Shown here: positions 48,301-58,433 of the stretch, one piece after another
Layout of the letters: every line of letters begins with the position of its first letter
How positions within the stretch are numbered: the stretch's first letter is position 1
Source: Arachis hypogaea
Lineage: Eukaryota; Streptophyta; Magnoliopsida; Fabales; Fabaceae
DNA: 64,000 bases
Direction: 5' to 3'
NCBI RefSeq assembly: GCF_003086295.3
Contig: NC_092054.1
Span: forward strand, 14,829,878-14,893,877
Position numbers and translations under genes: made by a program
Notes under the pieces: model-generated
What the model was told of the DNA's origin: nothing
Databases searched by the model: none
Seen by the model: the letters and a program-made list of their open reading frames with translations, nothing else

Positions 48301-48447
48301 GATTTTGTTTCACCTGTTTTCCTTAAGGCTCCTAGTTTATTATATCCTTTCTGTTATTATATGTATATATTATCTTTTAGAGGTCGTAAGCCACACCACT
48401 TCTGTTTTACGGCTTAAGCGTAAAGCTCTATGTGGTAGGATGTTACA
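45338..48447 (+). mobile_element. Solo LTR, unit C copy of 808-3900
   Basis: Starts TGTGAACCC and ends GGTAGGATGTTACA; TSD ATTAA at 45333-45337 and 48448-48452. Same insertion point and TSD as 808-3900, so it is not a separate insertion but the duplicated copy. 3110 bp with small indels (for example an extra ACGCGAGTAG block near 46840). Confidence 0.92.
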
Positions 48448-49969
48448 ATTAATAAGTGAAGTTGATAGGAATATGATGAGTAGAAATGATAAGAGAGTGG
48501 GATAAAAAATAAAACTATTATTAAGTGATATAAATAAAGTAAATTAAAGAAAATTTTGACTAATTATGGCTGAAAATTTTTTGTTACCAAATTTTTTTCA
48601 CTAGATAATTAATCATGCTTTCATGTTATTCTTCAGTTTGTATTGAAAATTGTTTGGACTGATTAATTGATTTATCAACCCGATGTTTAGTACTAGTTTC
48701 TGCTGCATTGTTCTGATATTGCTGCTAAGATTGTTTGAAGATTATTTGAATATGTTGAGATTTATTGTTTTACTATCTGTTTTATAGTCTATTTTACAGG
48801 CAGCACTTGAGTTGTAGATGCGATGAAAATGGTGTTGGAGTTAGTGATGGTCGAAGGAAAATGGAGGATAAGGGGGTTAGAGGGGATGGTGGTGGTAGAA
48901 GGGAGTTGTGGTGGTGAAGAAGAGTGGAGAGTAGAGGCTGAGGAGGAGGGACTGGCAATTATATTGTTAGGATTAGGAATTGGGTTTGGAGATGATGAAA
49001 GATGAAAGGTGAGGATATTTACGAAATTATCAACAAAAATTTAAAAATAAATAATTTTTGTCGAACAAAATATATCTTATATGTATATGAATCTTTCATA
49101 ATTAAAAATAACTATTTATTCTAAAAATAAAGTTAACTAGGTGCGCGCGTATAAAACGAAAATAATTACTAAGGATGATTGGATTTAAATAATTATACTT
49201 ACATAAATACAAAAATTTAGCTATCAATCAATCACTTATATAAGAATATAGTATAAAGTAGTCTCATGTTTATATTTATAATCAAATTTTATAAGAAATA
49301 TAATCAAACTAAATTTACCATTTTCTATTAATAAACAATAAAATCGAGGTAAATCGTTTTACATTATTTTCTCTTTTAATCAGATAGTCCTTTGACTCCT
49401 TTCTAAAGATGGAAAATAACTGATTAACTTAATATAATAATATCATATTATAATGTACAAAAATGAATGTAACTTGGGTAAAAAAAATTCAATCAAATGC
49501 ACACTCAAAGTCCTACCAAATTTTGAGCAATAACTTAATATAATAATATCTATCGCCTAAGTGCTGAATTTTTGTTGAAAATTTATTTCTAATAAAAAAT
49601 TTTAAATATTTAAAATTTATTACTTTTTATATTTTTAAATTAAATATTAATTATTTAACATTTTTTACAATTAGACACTAAAATTTTAAACATGATAAAC
49701 AAATACCTTTTAAATTTCTCTTCAAAATCGTCATCAGCTTTTCGTATAGTGTGAAGAAAAATGGCATCTTATAAAGTACCGAAATTAGAAAGCAATGGTG
49801 CTGGTGCATGCATACATATTGAAGCATCTCAATTCTCAAGGTGATATATAAGTTATTGGAGGATATGTGCCTATAATAATCAATTTGGCATCTCATAACA
49901 GTGAAATATATCTCAATGTATATAGTTCTTAAATAGTTTATATGAGAAGTTGGAAAATTGATGTGTGTG
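48448..49969. other. 5' flank of MLP copy C
   Basis: Collinear with 3901-5164 of unit A. It differs by an extra segment at about 49090-49330, not present in A, that starts with a Helitron-like 3' terminus. No gene recognised; the GGTGGT-rich frame at about 48823-49005 mirrors that in unit A. Confidence 0.6.
49137..49327 (-). mobile_element. Helitron 3'-end fragment
   Basis: The minus strand reads ATACGCGCGCACCTAG followed by T at 49136, that is, a short GC-rich hairpin (CGCGCG) and CTAG at the end, the usual Helitron 3' signature with a host T next to it. The 5' end is not recognisable and the right limit is uncertain. Unit A lacks this segment. Confidence 0.4.
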
Positions 49970-50027
49970 TATATAAATAGGCATGCATGTTACGGTGAGA
50001 AGTGTGAAATTGAGTTAATTGCTTAAC

Positions 50028-50236
50028 ATGGCAACATCTCAAGTCCAAAAGATAGAAACAGAGTTTCATATTAAGGCAGATGCTAAGGAATTCTATGATG
50101 TTTTCTGCAACAAGACACACCATGTTGCTAAGGTTTGCCCTGATAAAGTACAGAGCGAGTGTTGTAATTCATGAAGGTGGATGGGGCACTGAGAGATCCA
50201 TCATTTCATGGAGTTATGTTCATGGTAATGCACGTG
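50028..50236 (+). pseudogene. MLP pseudogene C: exon 1 only, frameshifted and truncated
   Basis: Starts with the same ATG and first 46 residues as gene A, behind the same TATA box (49970-49979). At about 50155 four extra bases (CGAG, a near-repeat of the neighbouring GAG) shift the frame just before the glycine-rich loop. Homology ends about ten bases into the intron (GGTAATG, then unrelated CACGTGATAAG). Exon 2 and the rest of the gene are absent up to the Helitron region. Apart from the insertion, exon 1 differs from gene A at about three positions, so the A/C copy is young. Confidence 0.88.
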
Positions 50237-50868
50237 ATAAGATTGAAATTATAATTTTAAGTTGTTATATTAAATTTTATTTTAATTATAATAATTTAAT
50301 TAATAAAAGAATAACTTGTATGCGTTGTTTTTCTTTTCTTAATATAGTGTTAATTGTATTAACTATAAAATAGTTATTTAATCTACTTTTTTCAATAAAT
50401 CAGGCATATATATTCAATATGACCATAAATAATTTAGTAATACTTAAATCTACCAACAAAGTTTTATATGTTGGTTTACTGTGAAGTAAGAAAATATCAA
50501 AATCAGCTCAAAATGAAGAACAAATTAATAGAAAATCCTAATGCAGAAAGTTTTGTAATAAACAATAAATAATTTAAACCTACTGAATAACAATTCAATG
50601 CTATCCTTTTATACCTGCAAAATATATACATGAAACAACACTGTATCAATGTTTGTATATAAAATTATATGATTAACGTAATTATAAAATTGTTTGTCAA
50701 GAGAATAAAATTATACAAATTTTTATGATAATTTTAATATTCTCAAACTATTAATGTACAATAAGAATTCATCTATTAGTTCCTAGAATTTCTAAATTTT
50801 TTTAAGTGATAGTAATAAATTTTAATAAATAAATAGATTTAATAAGACATTTTGTTATTACCTTTTTA
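50237..50868. other. AT-rich spacer between MLP pseudogene C and the Helitron helicase
   Basis: No gene seen. It probably includes the 3' part of the Helitron whose helicase follows on the minus strand, but no canonical CTRR terminus with hairpin was found at the junction near 50230. Confidence 0.4.
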
Positions 50869-52865
50869 TTATAGGCTCTCAAAAACTTCTCTATATACCA
50901 CATTCATCGTGCAGTTATCTTCTAAGTGTCCATGATCTTGCAACAGTACTTGCAGACCATCTTTACTCGTTACCCTTGATAACGCAACATACAATTGACC
51001 ATGGGTGAAAACTGGCCTTAGAAGATAAATTCCAACTTTCGATAGAGTTTGTCCCTGGGACTTATTTATTGTCATTGCAAATGACATGATAATTGGGAAT
51101 TGTCTTCCTTGAAACCTAACGGGAAATGTTTCATTATTTGGAATTAGATTCAGTCTTGGGATAAGAACAATACTTCCAGCTTTGTTACCAGTTAAAGTCT
51201 TGCATTCTATCACATGATTTCCCATTCTTCTAATTTGCATCCTCGTTCCATTGCACAAACCATTAGTTTGGTCTATATTCCGCAGCAACATAACAGGAGC
51301 GCCAACCTTCAGAACCAACTTGTGTGGTGGTAGACCTGAACAATTTATTCTATTTAGAATCTCCGGTGAGAAAGCATCTAACTCAAATTTCATATTTCCC
51401 TCTTCAGCACACACAGAGTCTGAACTTAAGTAGACTCTTTCTTGTCCAGGTAACCCTGCAGTCATCTTGTTGTTGACATCAATGACACAATCCAAAGTTG
51501 GTACAAGAATTGCTCTATCCTTTAAATAATTTTCAATGAATAAATTGGATATCATATCTGGATACACGAAATCAATGAGGTCATCCAAAACTGTCTCAGA
51601 GTTCTTAATCAAAATGTCAGATGGTATATGAACGATCGATTTACCATCTGTTGTATCACCAGCCAAACCATCACTAATTTTGAGTAGCCATTCTGCAAAA
51701 TTTCTGAGTTCTTGTATGTTGTTATTTTCACCTAGTGACAATCTCATGTTTTTTGTAAGCTTCAAAACCTTACAGTTATGCCACAAATATGAAGAATTAA
51801 TAGAAGACTGAATTATATCTTGCCTTGAGCCTTTGGGAATCATAGGTAAAATTTGTCTAAAATCTCCTTCGAGAACAACAATTTTACCTCCAAATGGCAA
51901 ATGAGCATTATACGAATCTGAGCACATTAAGATGTCTCTGAGGCATTTATCTAAAGCTTCGTAACAATACTTACTTATCATTGGAGCTTCATCCCATATG
52001 ATTAATTTGGCCTTGGATATTAACCTTGCAAGAGGACTTCCATGTTTAATGCTACACAAAGAACCCTCATTTATGGCCAAAGGAATTTTAAACCTTGAAT
52101 GTGCAGTTCTTCTATTAGGCAACAAAAGTGCAGCAATCCCACTCGAAGTAACATTTAAAACTATACCTCCTTTAGACCTAATTGAGCATGATATAGTTGA
52201 CCATAAGAATGTTTTTCCACAACCACCTTGACCGTATAAGAAGAAAAGTCCACCCATATTACCGCTAATAGCACCAATTATTTGATCGTATGCAAATTTC
52301 TGCTCATTAGTTAGCCTTTCTAAATACCCACTTAGTTCATTCGCAAGAGCATTAACGTCAAAGTTCAACTCTTCCATGATAATTCTGTCTTCTAAGCTAG
52401 ACACCAAATTTTCTGAAGGATATGACATTCTACAATATTCTTTCAATGACCTGCCATTTGACTGGAGGAAATCCTCAATTTTTGCAAGTGCAATATCTTT
52501 TATTTGGACTTCTAACATGATCAAATCTGTATTTTTTCAATTTAAAATAACACAATTACTTGAAAAATTATTAAATTAATCTCTGGTAAAAAATGTTTGA
52601 AATGCATTGTTGAATGATAAATAACACTCCTTTTTTGGTTTAAAAAATGCTTCATTAGTAACATGCCTTTTAAAAAATATTATTGTGATTAACATGAATA
52701 TCAAAATCATTATAACATAAAAAAAAAAAAGGCACACAAACAATCGATGCAAATACAAGTATTGGAAGTATGTGGATTTAGTTACGGTTTCTTAGATTAA
52801 GTAGATATGGTTTACAGCAATGAATCAAAATTTGTATTAAGAGGAGGAAGTAAAGCAAGTACCAA

Positions 52866-52911
<46 letters not shown>

Positions 52912-53789
52912 ATTTTTAAGTAATATTTTGTTATATTTCCTAAATATTATCAGAGAAAGAGAAAAAAAGTTAAAGTGAACACCAATAAATAATTTGCCAT
53001 ATGTATGATAATTTTACTCCCAAAAAAGGCATTATGTTAAAGAAAATAACTCTAAAAATTTCTTATCCAATATTTTTGTTATAATTATATGATAAATTGA
53101 ATTCTAACAGGGTAAAAAAATTATAATAGACTATAGTTACCTTCCATTTGCAGTAATCTTCTTTGTTCATATAGTACGTCATCGGAGAGAAAGTTTCAAG
53201 TCTTTTGCCAAACAAAATTTGGCCTACTCACATTTGATGTTAATAAAACAACAAAAAGTCTCCTTAAAAAAATTACAGAGTGCCATGTTCCTGCTTCAGA
53301 GATTACATCAATGAATTTTCTGTCATCCTGCAACAGTCCTAGAGCATAGCATGCATCTTTGAAGGAGTCATAAACGACACCATCAACTGTTCTTAGATCA
53401 CTGAAACTCGTGCATCCCTTTTGAATGTTCAAAAGTAGCCTTAGATAGTAATCTTCCTTATTCATTGGTGGTATATGAGATATCCTTCCTATGGCATAGC
53501 CTTGCTTTCTATGAGTCCACATATGATGCTCTCCATTCCAAACAAATTTTGTTGGAAACTCAGAATAAGTCAGATTTTTTGCATCATTATGGGCTTCATT
53601 TGCTTTGAACCATCCAATCAACATAGATTCCTTGAAAAAAGAAGTCTCAACAACTGACTGAATTATATCGGTATCTTTGTAGACAATTGGCATATCATCA
53701 GGAAGATGGAATGGCATTCTTATTACTGATGGTTCCTTCATTTGAATAGGATAACCAAACAATCTCCATGCAGCTTCACATGCTGATAT
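50869..53789 (-). pseudogene. Helitron RepHel (Pif1-like helicase part) pseudogene, 5' end cut by SIRE insertion
   Basis: Two exons on the minus strand. The first, 53789-53141, reads the helicase-linker region (CEAAWRLFGYPIQ, SFHL-type and FVTKFVW-type segments, EQRRLL). The second, 52511-50869, holds the SF1 Pif1-like helicase: Walker A GQGGCGKT at residues 98-105 of the 551-codon frame starting at 52524, Walker B IIWDEAP (D178, E179), [16 protein letters not shown], and YVALSRV. A GT-AG intron of 629 bp (52512-53140) joins them in phase through a split Glu codon. An in-frame TGA at 53196-53198 replaces a conserved Trp, so the copy is dead. The Rep nuclease part lay upstream and is separated by the copia element at 53790. 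RepHel drives rolling-circle transposition of Helitrons. Confidence 0.9.
52870..52909. repeat. (AT)20 microsatellite in the Helitron intron
   Basis: Uninterrupted TA/AT dinucleotides, inside the intron of the RepHel pseudogene. Confidence 0.9.
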
Positions 53790-55777
53790 TGATGGTTTCA
53801 GTGGCTAAGAGAAGGGGGGTTGAATCTTAGCCCCCTTTTTTGTTGCTAACACTTGCTGAACTCAGAGGAGACTTTTCTGTTTTTGCTCGTCACTGGACAC
53901 GAGCAACTTTGTTTTGTCTCGTCCCTAGCTACGAGACTTTTCTGTTTGTCTCGTCACTTGGCACGAGATAATATTAGTTTTTGCTCCTGTGCAGTAGAAA
54001 TAGAAATGTAGGAGAGAAGAGTTGAAGATTACACCCAGATATATCCTGGTTCAGCTGCTAAGTGCAGTGCAGCCTACATCCAGTCTCCATCACAAACATG
54101 ATGGAATTTCACTATAATCAATCTGATTACAACTTTTAAAGTGCTAACCCAACTTACAAGGGGATTCCCACAGAATCATGAAACACAACATAGATGAACA
54201 AAGGAACTCTAAGACATCTATGGCTTTTTCTTTTAATTTTGCACTCTCTGCCTTTTTCCGCTCTATGGCTTTTTCATACAAACCTCACTGTTTGCCTTTT
54301 TCCATGAGACTCAAGACATGACAAAATTAAACAGAAAAATACAAAACAGAATACATTGAAGGAGAAGAGAAAACTGTTAGCTCAGGTAGCTCTGAGAACA
54401 CTGTGCCTTGCACTCTCAAATTTTCTCCTTGCTTCAAACAGTGGTTGTTCCCCCTTTTTAAAGAAGAGGAAAGCCTCCACACTTGAAGCCAAAACCGAAC
54501 CAACTTCTTCCTCCTTCAACAAATCCGGTTCGGCCACTAAGAGAGATAAGAGATAACCATGTAATAACCAACATGCAATTACCTCTAAACCTTTCTTGAT
54601 CATCACCCTACATCAATCCGAGCTCTCCATCCTTGGCTTGCTCTCCAAGATGGAATTCTGGCCCTTGATGCTTCATGATGATGATGACTTCATCTGCTTC
54701 AATCTCTGCCTTCAACCATCACTTCGCCACTCTAGCTACTCCCTGTGGTGGTTGAGCAGAATCAAAGACAAGCCATGCTTCAAGAATCTCCCTTGCTGGC
54801 CGAGATCTTCTTCTTCCTATTTGAGCATGCAAAGCTCAAGATAACCTCACCAAATCTGACCATATTTGGTAAGTATCTTAGCCACAGCTCATTTTTATTT
54901 TAGTATGTTTTCTTGCCATCATTAGCTTGATGGTCTTGATGCATGCAACTTCATTTCGGTAGCTCCATGTAGCTTCCTTTATTTTCTGGATATTGACCGA
55001 AAAGAAGAGAGAGATGAGAGAAAATAAACAACTTGAAACAAAAGCAATTCAGATGTAATAAACCAATTAGTTGGTGAAAGTTGCTTTTACTTCCCTAGCT
55101 TAGAGTGGCGTGTAGTCATTACACCCATCAATCAATTCAGCTGAACTTTTCTCTCTCATGTTCCCCATGCATTAATTAACAATGTAATAGATTTTGGAAT
55201 CCATCACATGGTTAAAGGCTTGGTTCCGTTGGAAGCATTTTGCTTTCATTTTTCTTTGGTTTCGGACCAAGTTTGGAACCATGCATCATAAATAGAATTT
55301 GGGCTTGTAGCATTGAATTTGAAACTGGCCCATTTGGTTAACATTTGCTTTCCTGATAGAATTGGAATCAAGCAATGATCAAGTAGGAAAGCATTCTTTG
55401 GGCTTTTGAAGTAATAAACTTTATTTTTGCCCAACTTCTATTGTAACCATTCAGCCAAAATGCAAGAAACATTAATCACAGCTGGTTGCAAATTTTAATT
55501 TTGGGCTTGTTGCATTTCATTAATTCTCGGCCCATCATAAAATCTGCACAACAAAATTATTAATTAAGCAAATATGAATTAAGATCAAATTAATAATTTT
55601 GTATTTAAATATTTTAATAATGTTTGTTCATCATCAAAATTAAATAAGAGTTTTCCAAACTCATCAATCTTCCCCTTGATGGCAAACATTATTAAAATTG
55701 AAATGGAAAGAAATTTAGAGATTGAGTAAAGGATACTCCTTTTGAATTTGAATTTCTCCCCTTTTCTAAATGTCACA
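53790..55777 (-). repeat. 3' LTR of the SIRE-type element
   Basis: TGATGGTTTC at its left and TGTCACA at its right end on the plus strand (TGTGACA...ACCATCA in element sense), 1988 bp. Near its end, at 53885-53968, three short inverted repeats of the form CTCGT...ACGAG stand in a row. No coding content; the short frames are chance. Confidence 0.88.
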
Positions 55778-55789
55778 TTGCTCCCCCTT
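55778..55789 (-). other. Polypurine tract of the SIRE-type element
   Basis: The minus strand reads AAGGGGGAGCAA directly before the LTR start TGTGACA. A second, similar tract (AAGGGGGAGGCAA) lies at about 58345-58357, just after pol. Confidence 0.8.
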
Positions 55790-56581
55790 GATGCATGCTT
55801 ATTTTACCAAGGGAAGCACTAACCTGTAACATTTAAATCAAGCTATAGGTAACAATGTTATTTAGCATATTTTATGATGCTAAATGCTTGATTTATGAGC
55901 AGTTTTAATTGATAATCAAAACTCAGTTGATATCATAACTGATTTACTGCTCAAACAATTTCATATCAAAATATTTTTCAAATCCTTTCCTGTTAAAAAT
56001 ATCAGAGCAAAACAGCATGATGGAAAAGTATTTGAGCAAACAAACAGGGCAGTTTTATTACATGGTTTAAAGGAACTGCCAAAAATAAGTTTTTAATCAA
56101 AAAAGTTTATCAATGATGAATCAGTAATCAGGCATTAAAATAATTCAACCATCATTATAAACCAAATGCCAAGTGATCATTAATTAATCCTGATAAACTA
56201 AGCAGCAACATTAGTGAATGCATCATGATAAACTAAGCAACAACCATGGTGAATGCAATGACAACATGCATTCTTTGAACAAGGGTGATCATGAATTTTC
56301 AATTTTGAAAATTTCATCCCCTGTTCCCCTGTTTTCATCCAGCCCCTGTTTCGTTCCAATTTCAATTTTGGAACCTAAATTTCCTCCCCCTTTTGTCATC
56401 ATGGGGCACCTGCACAAAATATTGTTACTGAAAACAGAACATGCAATATAACAGTTCAAAACATAACCAAACAGTGTCATCAAAGTTTCACCTAGGTAGC
56501 TATTGTCAATTGCAACCTTAACAAAAAAACAAAAGAGCTAATTGAGCCAAATTGTGCCAATATCAAACAGTAACCAGAGAG
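55790..56581. other. Non-coding 3' region between the extra ORF and the polypurine tract
   Basis: About 790 bases, AT-rich, with CATGATG/AATGCATC repeats around 56100-56280 and no gene. Confidence 0.6.
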
Positions 56582-57955
56582 TTAATCATCAAAGAGATTA
56601 AAGTAAGGCTCCTCCTCGGCGCCATCACTGCCAGCTTCTTTTTCAAGGCTTTCCAACATTAGACTGACCCTTTCTTGACATTTCTTCCATGCCAATTCAT
56701 TCTCATAAGCAAGCTTGCGGGCAGACTTGTGAAATTGAACCATGAGATCGGACATATTGGTGAATTCTGTGAGAATCTCTCTGATGGAACTAGTCGTCTT
56801 TGAGGATTCTGGGCGGCCTTCAAAGTCATCATCAGATTTCTTTCCTCTTTTTGCAGCTCCGCCTGCTCTAATCATGGAAACACGGTTCTCTACATCCTCA
56901 TTGGTTAAATCTACCTTAAAGTACTCAAAAATTCATGTAAGGAATATTCCATAAGGTAGATTGGCCTTTTTTGTACTTTTCACAGACTCCCACATGTGAC
57001 GAATCATAATATAGCTAAATGAAATAGGAGTTGAAGTAACTAAAGCAAATATTATGAGACAATCAGATACAGTTACCCTGTTGTGAGAACCACTTTGAGG
57101 AGTGAGAATGTGAGTTATGATGCGGTGCAGCAGAGAGTTAGTTGGACCCAAAGCCTTATGAGTCGGAACAGTTCCATCTAGGCCAGACAGATTTTCACAG
57201 ATTTGATGAATCACTTGCTTGTATGTAACTCCTACATGTGAGTCCCATTTATCACTCATATAAACCTTTGGCCCTTCATCGATGTATCCAAGGGCAGAAG
57301 AGATTGTTTCAGAATCCAATATGATTTGAACCCGTTTCACATAAGAGTGAAGGCTGCCATCAATAAACCTTAGATTTGCATAGAACTGCCTAACCAGCCC
57401 TGGGTACACCATTTTATGAATATGAAGCAGAGGTGACCATTTAAGACCTTCAAACATGGGCTGTAAATCGAGTCCTTTGGATGCCAAAGATTTTAGGTTC
57501 ACTAGATAAGAGAGACACAAATGCCGTTTCTCTAGGACGTCATTGTGGAATTCGAAAGCAGCACACGTAGAGAACCTGGAAGGATCGAAATGTGAGTGTT
57601 GTTTGTGAAACTTGTTCTTGAACTCCATTGACCCAAGGTTCGCGGGTTCTCTGGTTTCATGAAACTCGAAACCCTTCGTCTTCTTGGAACTCTTTCCGGA
57701 TGCATGTGGAGAGGTTCTTTTCGGCGATGATGGAGAAGGTGAGGTATGAGACTCCTCTACTTCCTCTTCAATGCTGGGCTCCTTCGCCTTCTCGCTCTTC
57801 CTTCTTCCAGAAGATTTTTGAGCAATAACTTTGCACCTCATAGTCTCGGTTCTCTTGGAGGGGGGTGAAAGAGAAGAGGAGGAGGTGGAATGGATGTGAA
57901 TGTGAGTGTGTGATTGGGGTGTAGAAAGGTTTTTGAGATTGGCGAATTCTCTCAC
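56582..57955 (-). pseudogene. Extra ORF downstream of pol in the SIRE-type element (putative-plant-transposon-protein-like), one in-frame stop
   Basis: Frame of 340 codons (57955-56933) ending in TGA. It continues in the same frame for 19 codons and then 97 codons (to 56582), so it is one ORF of about 457 codons with a single nonsense codon at 56933-56935. The N-terminus is His-, Ser- and Lys-rich (HTHIHIHS, KSSKKTKG). The middle resembles the 'putative plant transposon protein' family found in legume repeats (VRQFYANLRFIDGSLHSYVK, SSALGYIDEGP). One hydrophobic run, DCLIIFALVTSTPISF, lies near residue 310. The C-terminus is acidic and coiled-coil-like. It occupies the place of the env-like ORF of soybean SIRE1, but I see no signal peptide or fusion-type features. 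Function unknown. Confidence 0.7.
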
Positions 57956-58433
57956 TCTTTCTTGGGGCTGTTTTCTTTTTCATAATGAAAGAGATCAATG
58001 GAGATGGAAGTTGGAGATGAAAGGGTGGCCGAATAGTGAGGTGAGTGATGGGAGGTTGGAGAAGCATTAAATGCTTAATTGGAGAGAGAATGAGAGAAGT
58101 TATTACCCATTAAGAGAGCGGTTATTATCCATGGGGGTTTCAAAAACTGAAAAGAGGTTTCCCTAAATCAAGGGATTAGTTGGAGGGAAAGATTTGATTT
58201 GACAACATGCTTCTTTCAACAAGATTTGATGAGACAACCAAGGGATTTTGTTGATTTAATCTTTTCAAAAGAAATAAAACTAACAAAACTGTCATGGTGT
58301 GGTCAAAGAATTTTTGGTGGGGCCCATAAAATTCGAATTCTGCGTTGCCTCCCCCTTGACCACAGCTCTTCCATTCTGCCATTTATTGTTTCTCGTCCAA
58401 ACCTACGAGCAAAAACTAATCAGAATCAAATAT
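57956..58433. other. Spacer between pol and the extra ORF
   Basis: Holds a purine-rich PPT-like sequence at about 58345-58357 and a CTCGT...ACGAG inverted repeat at about 58393-58410, like those in the LTR. No gene. Confidence 0.5.

Noticed and set aside
56582..57955. Envelope-type protein making the element retrovirus-like
   Set aside because: No signal peptide, no clear membrane anchor pair, and resemblance to plant transposon proteins instead.
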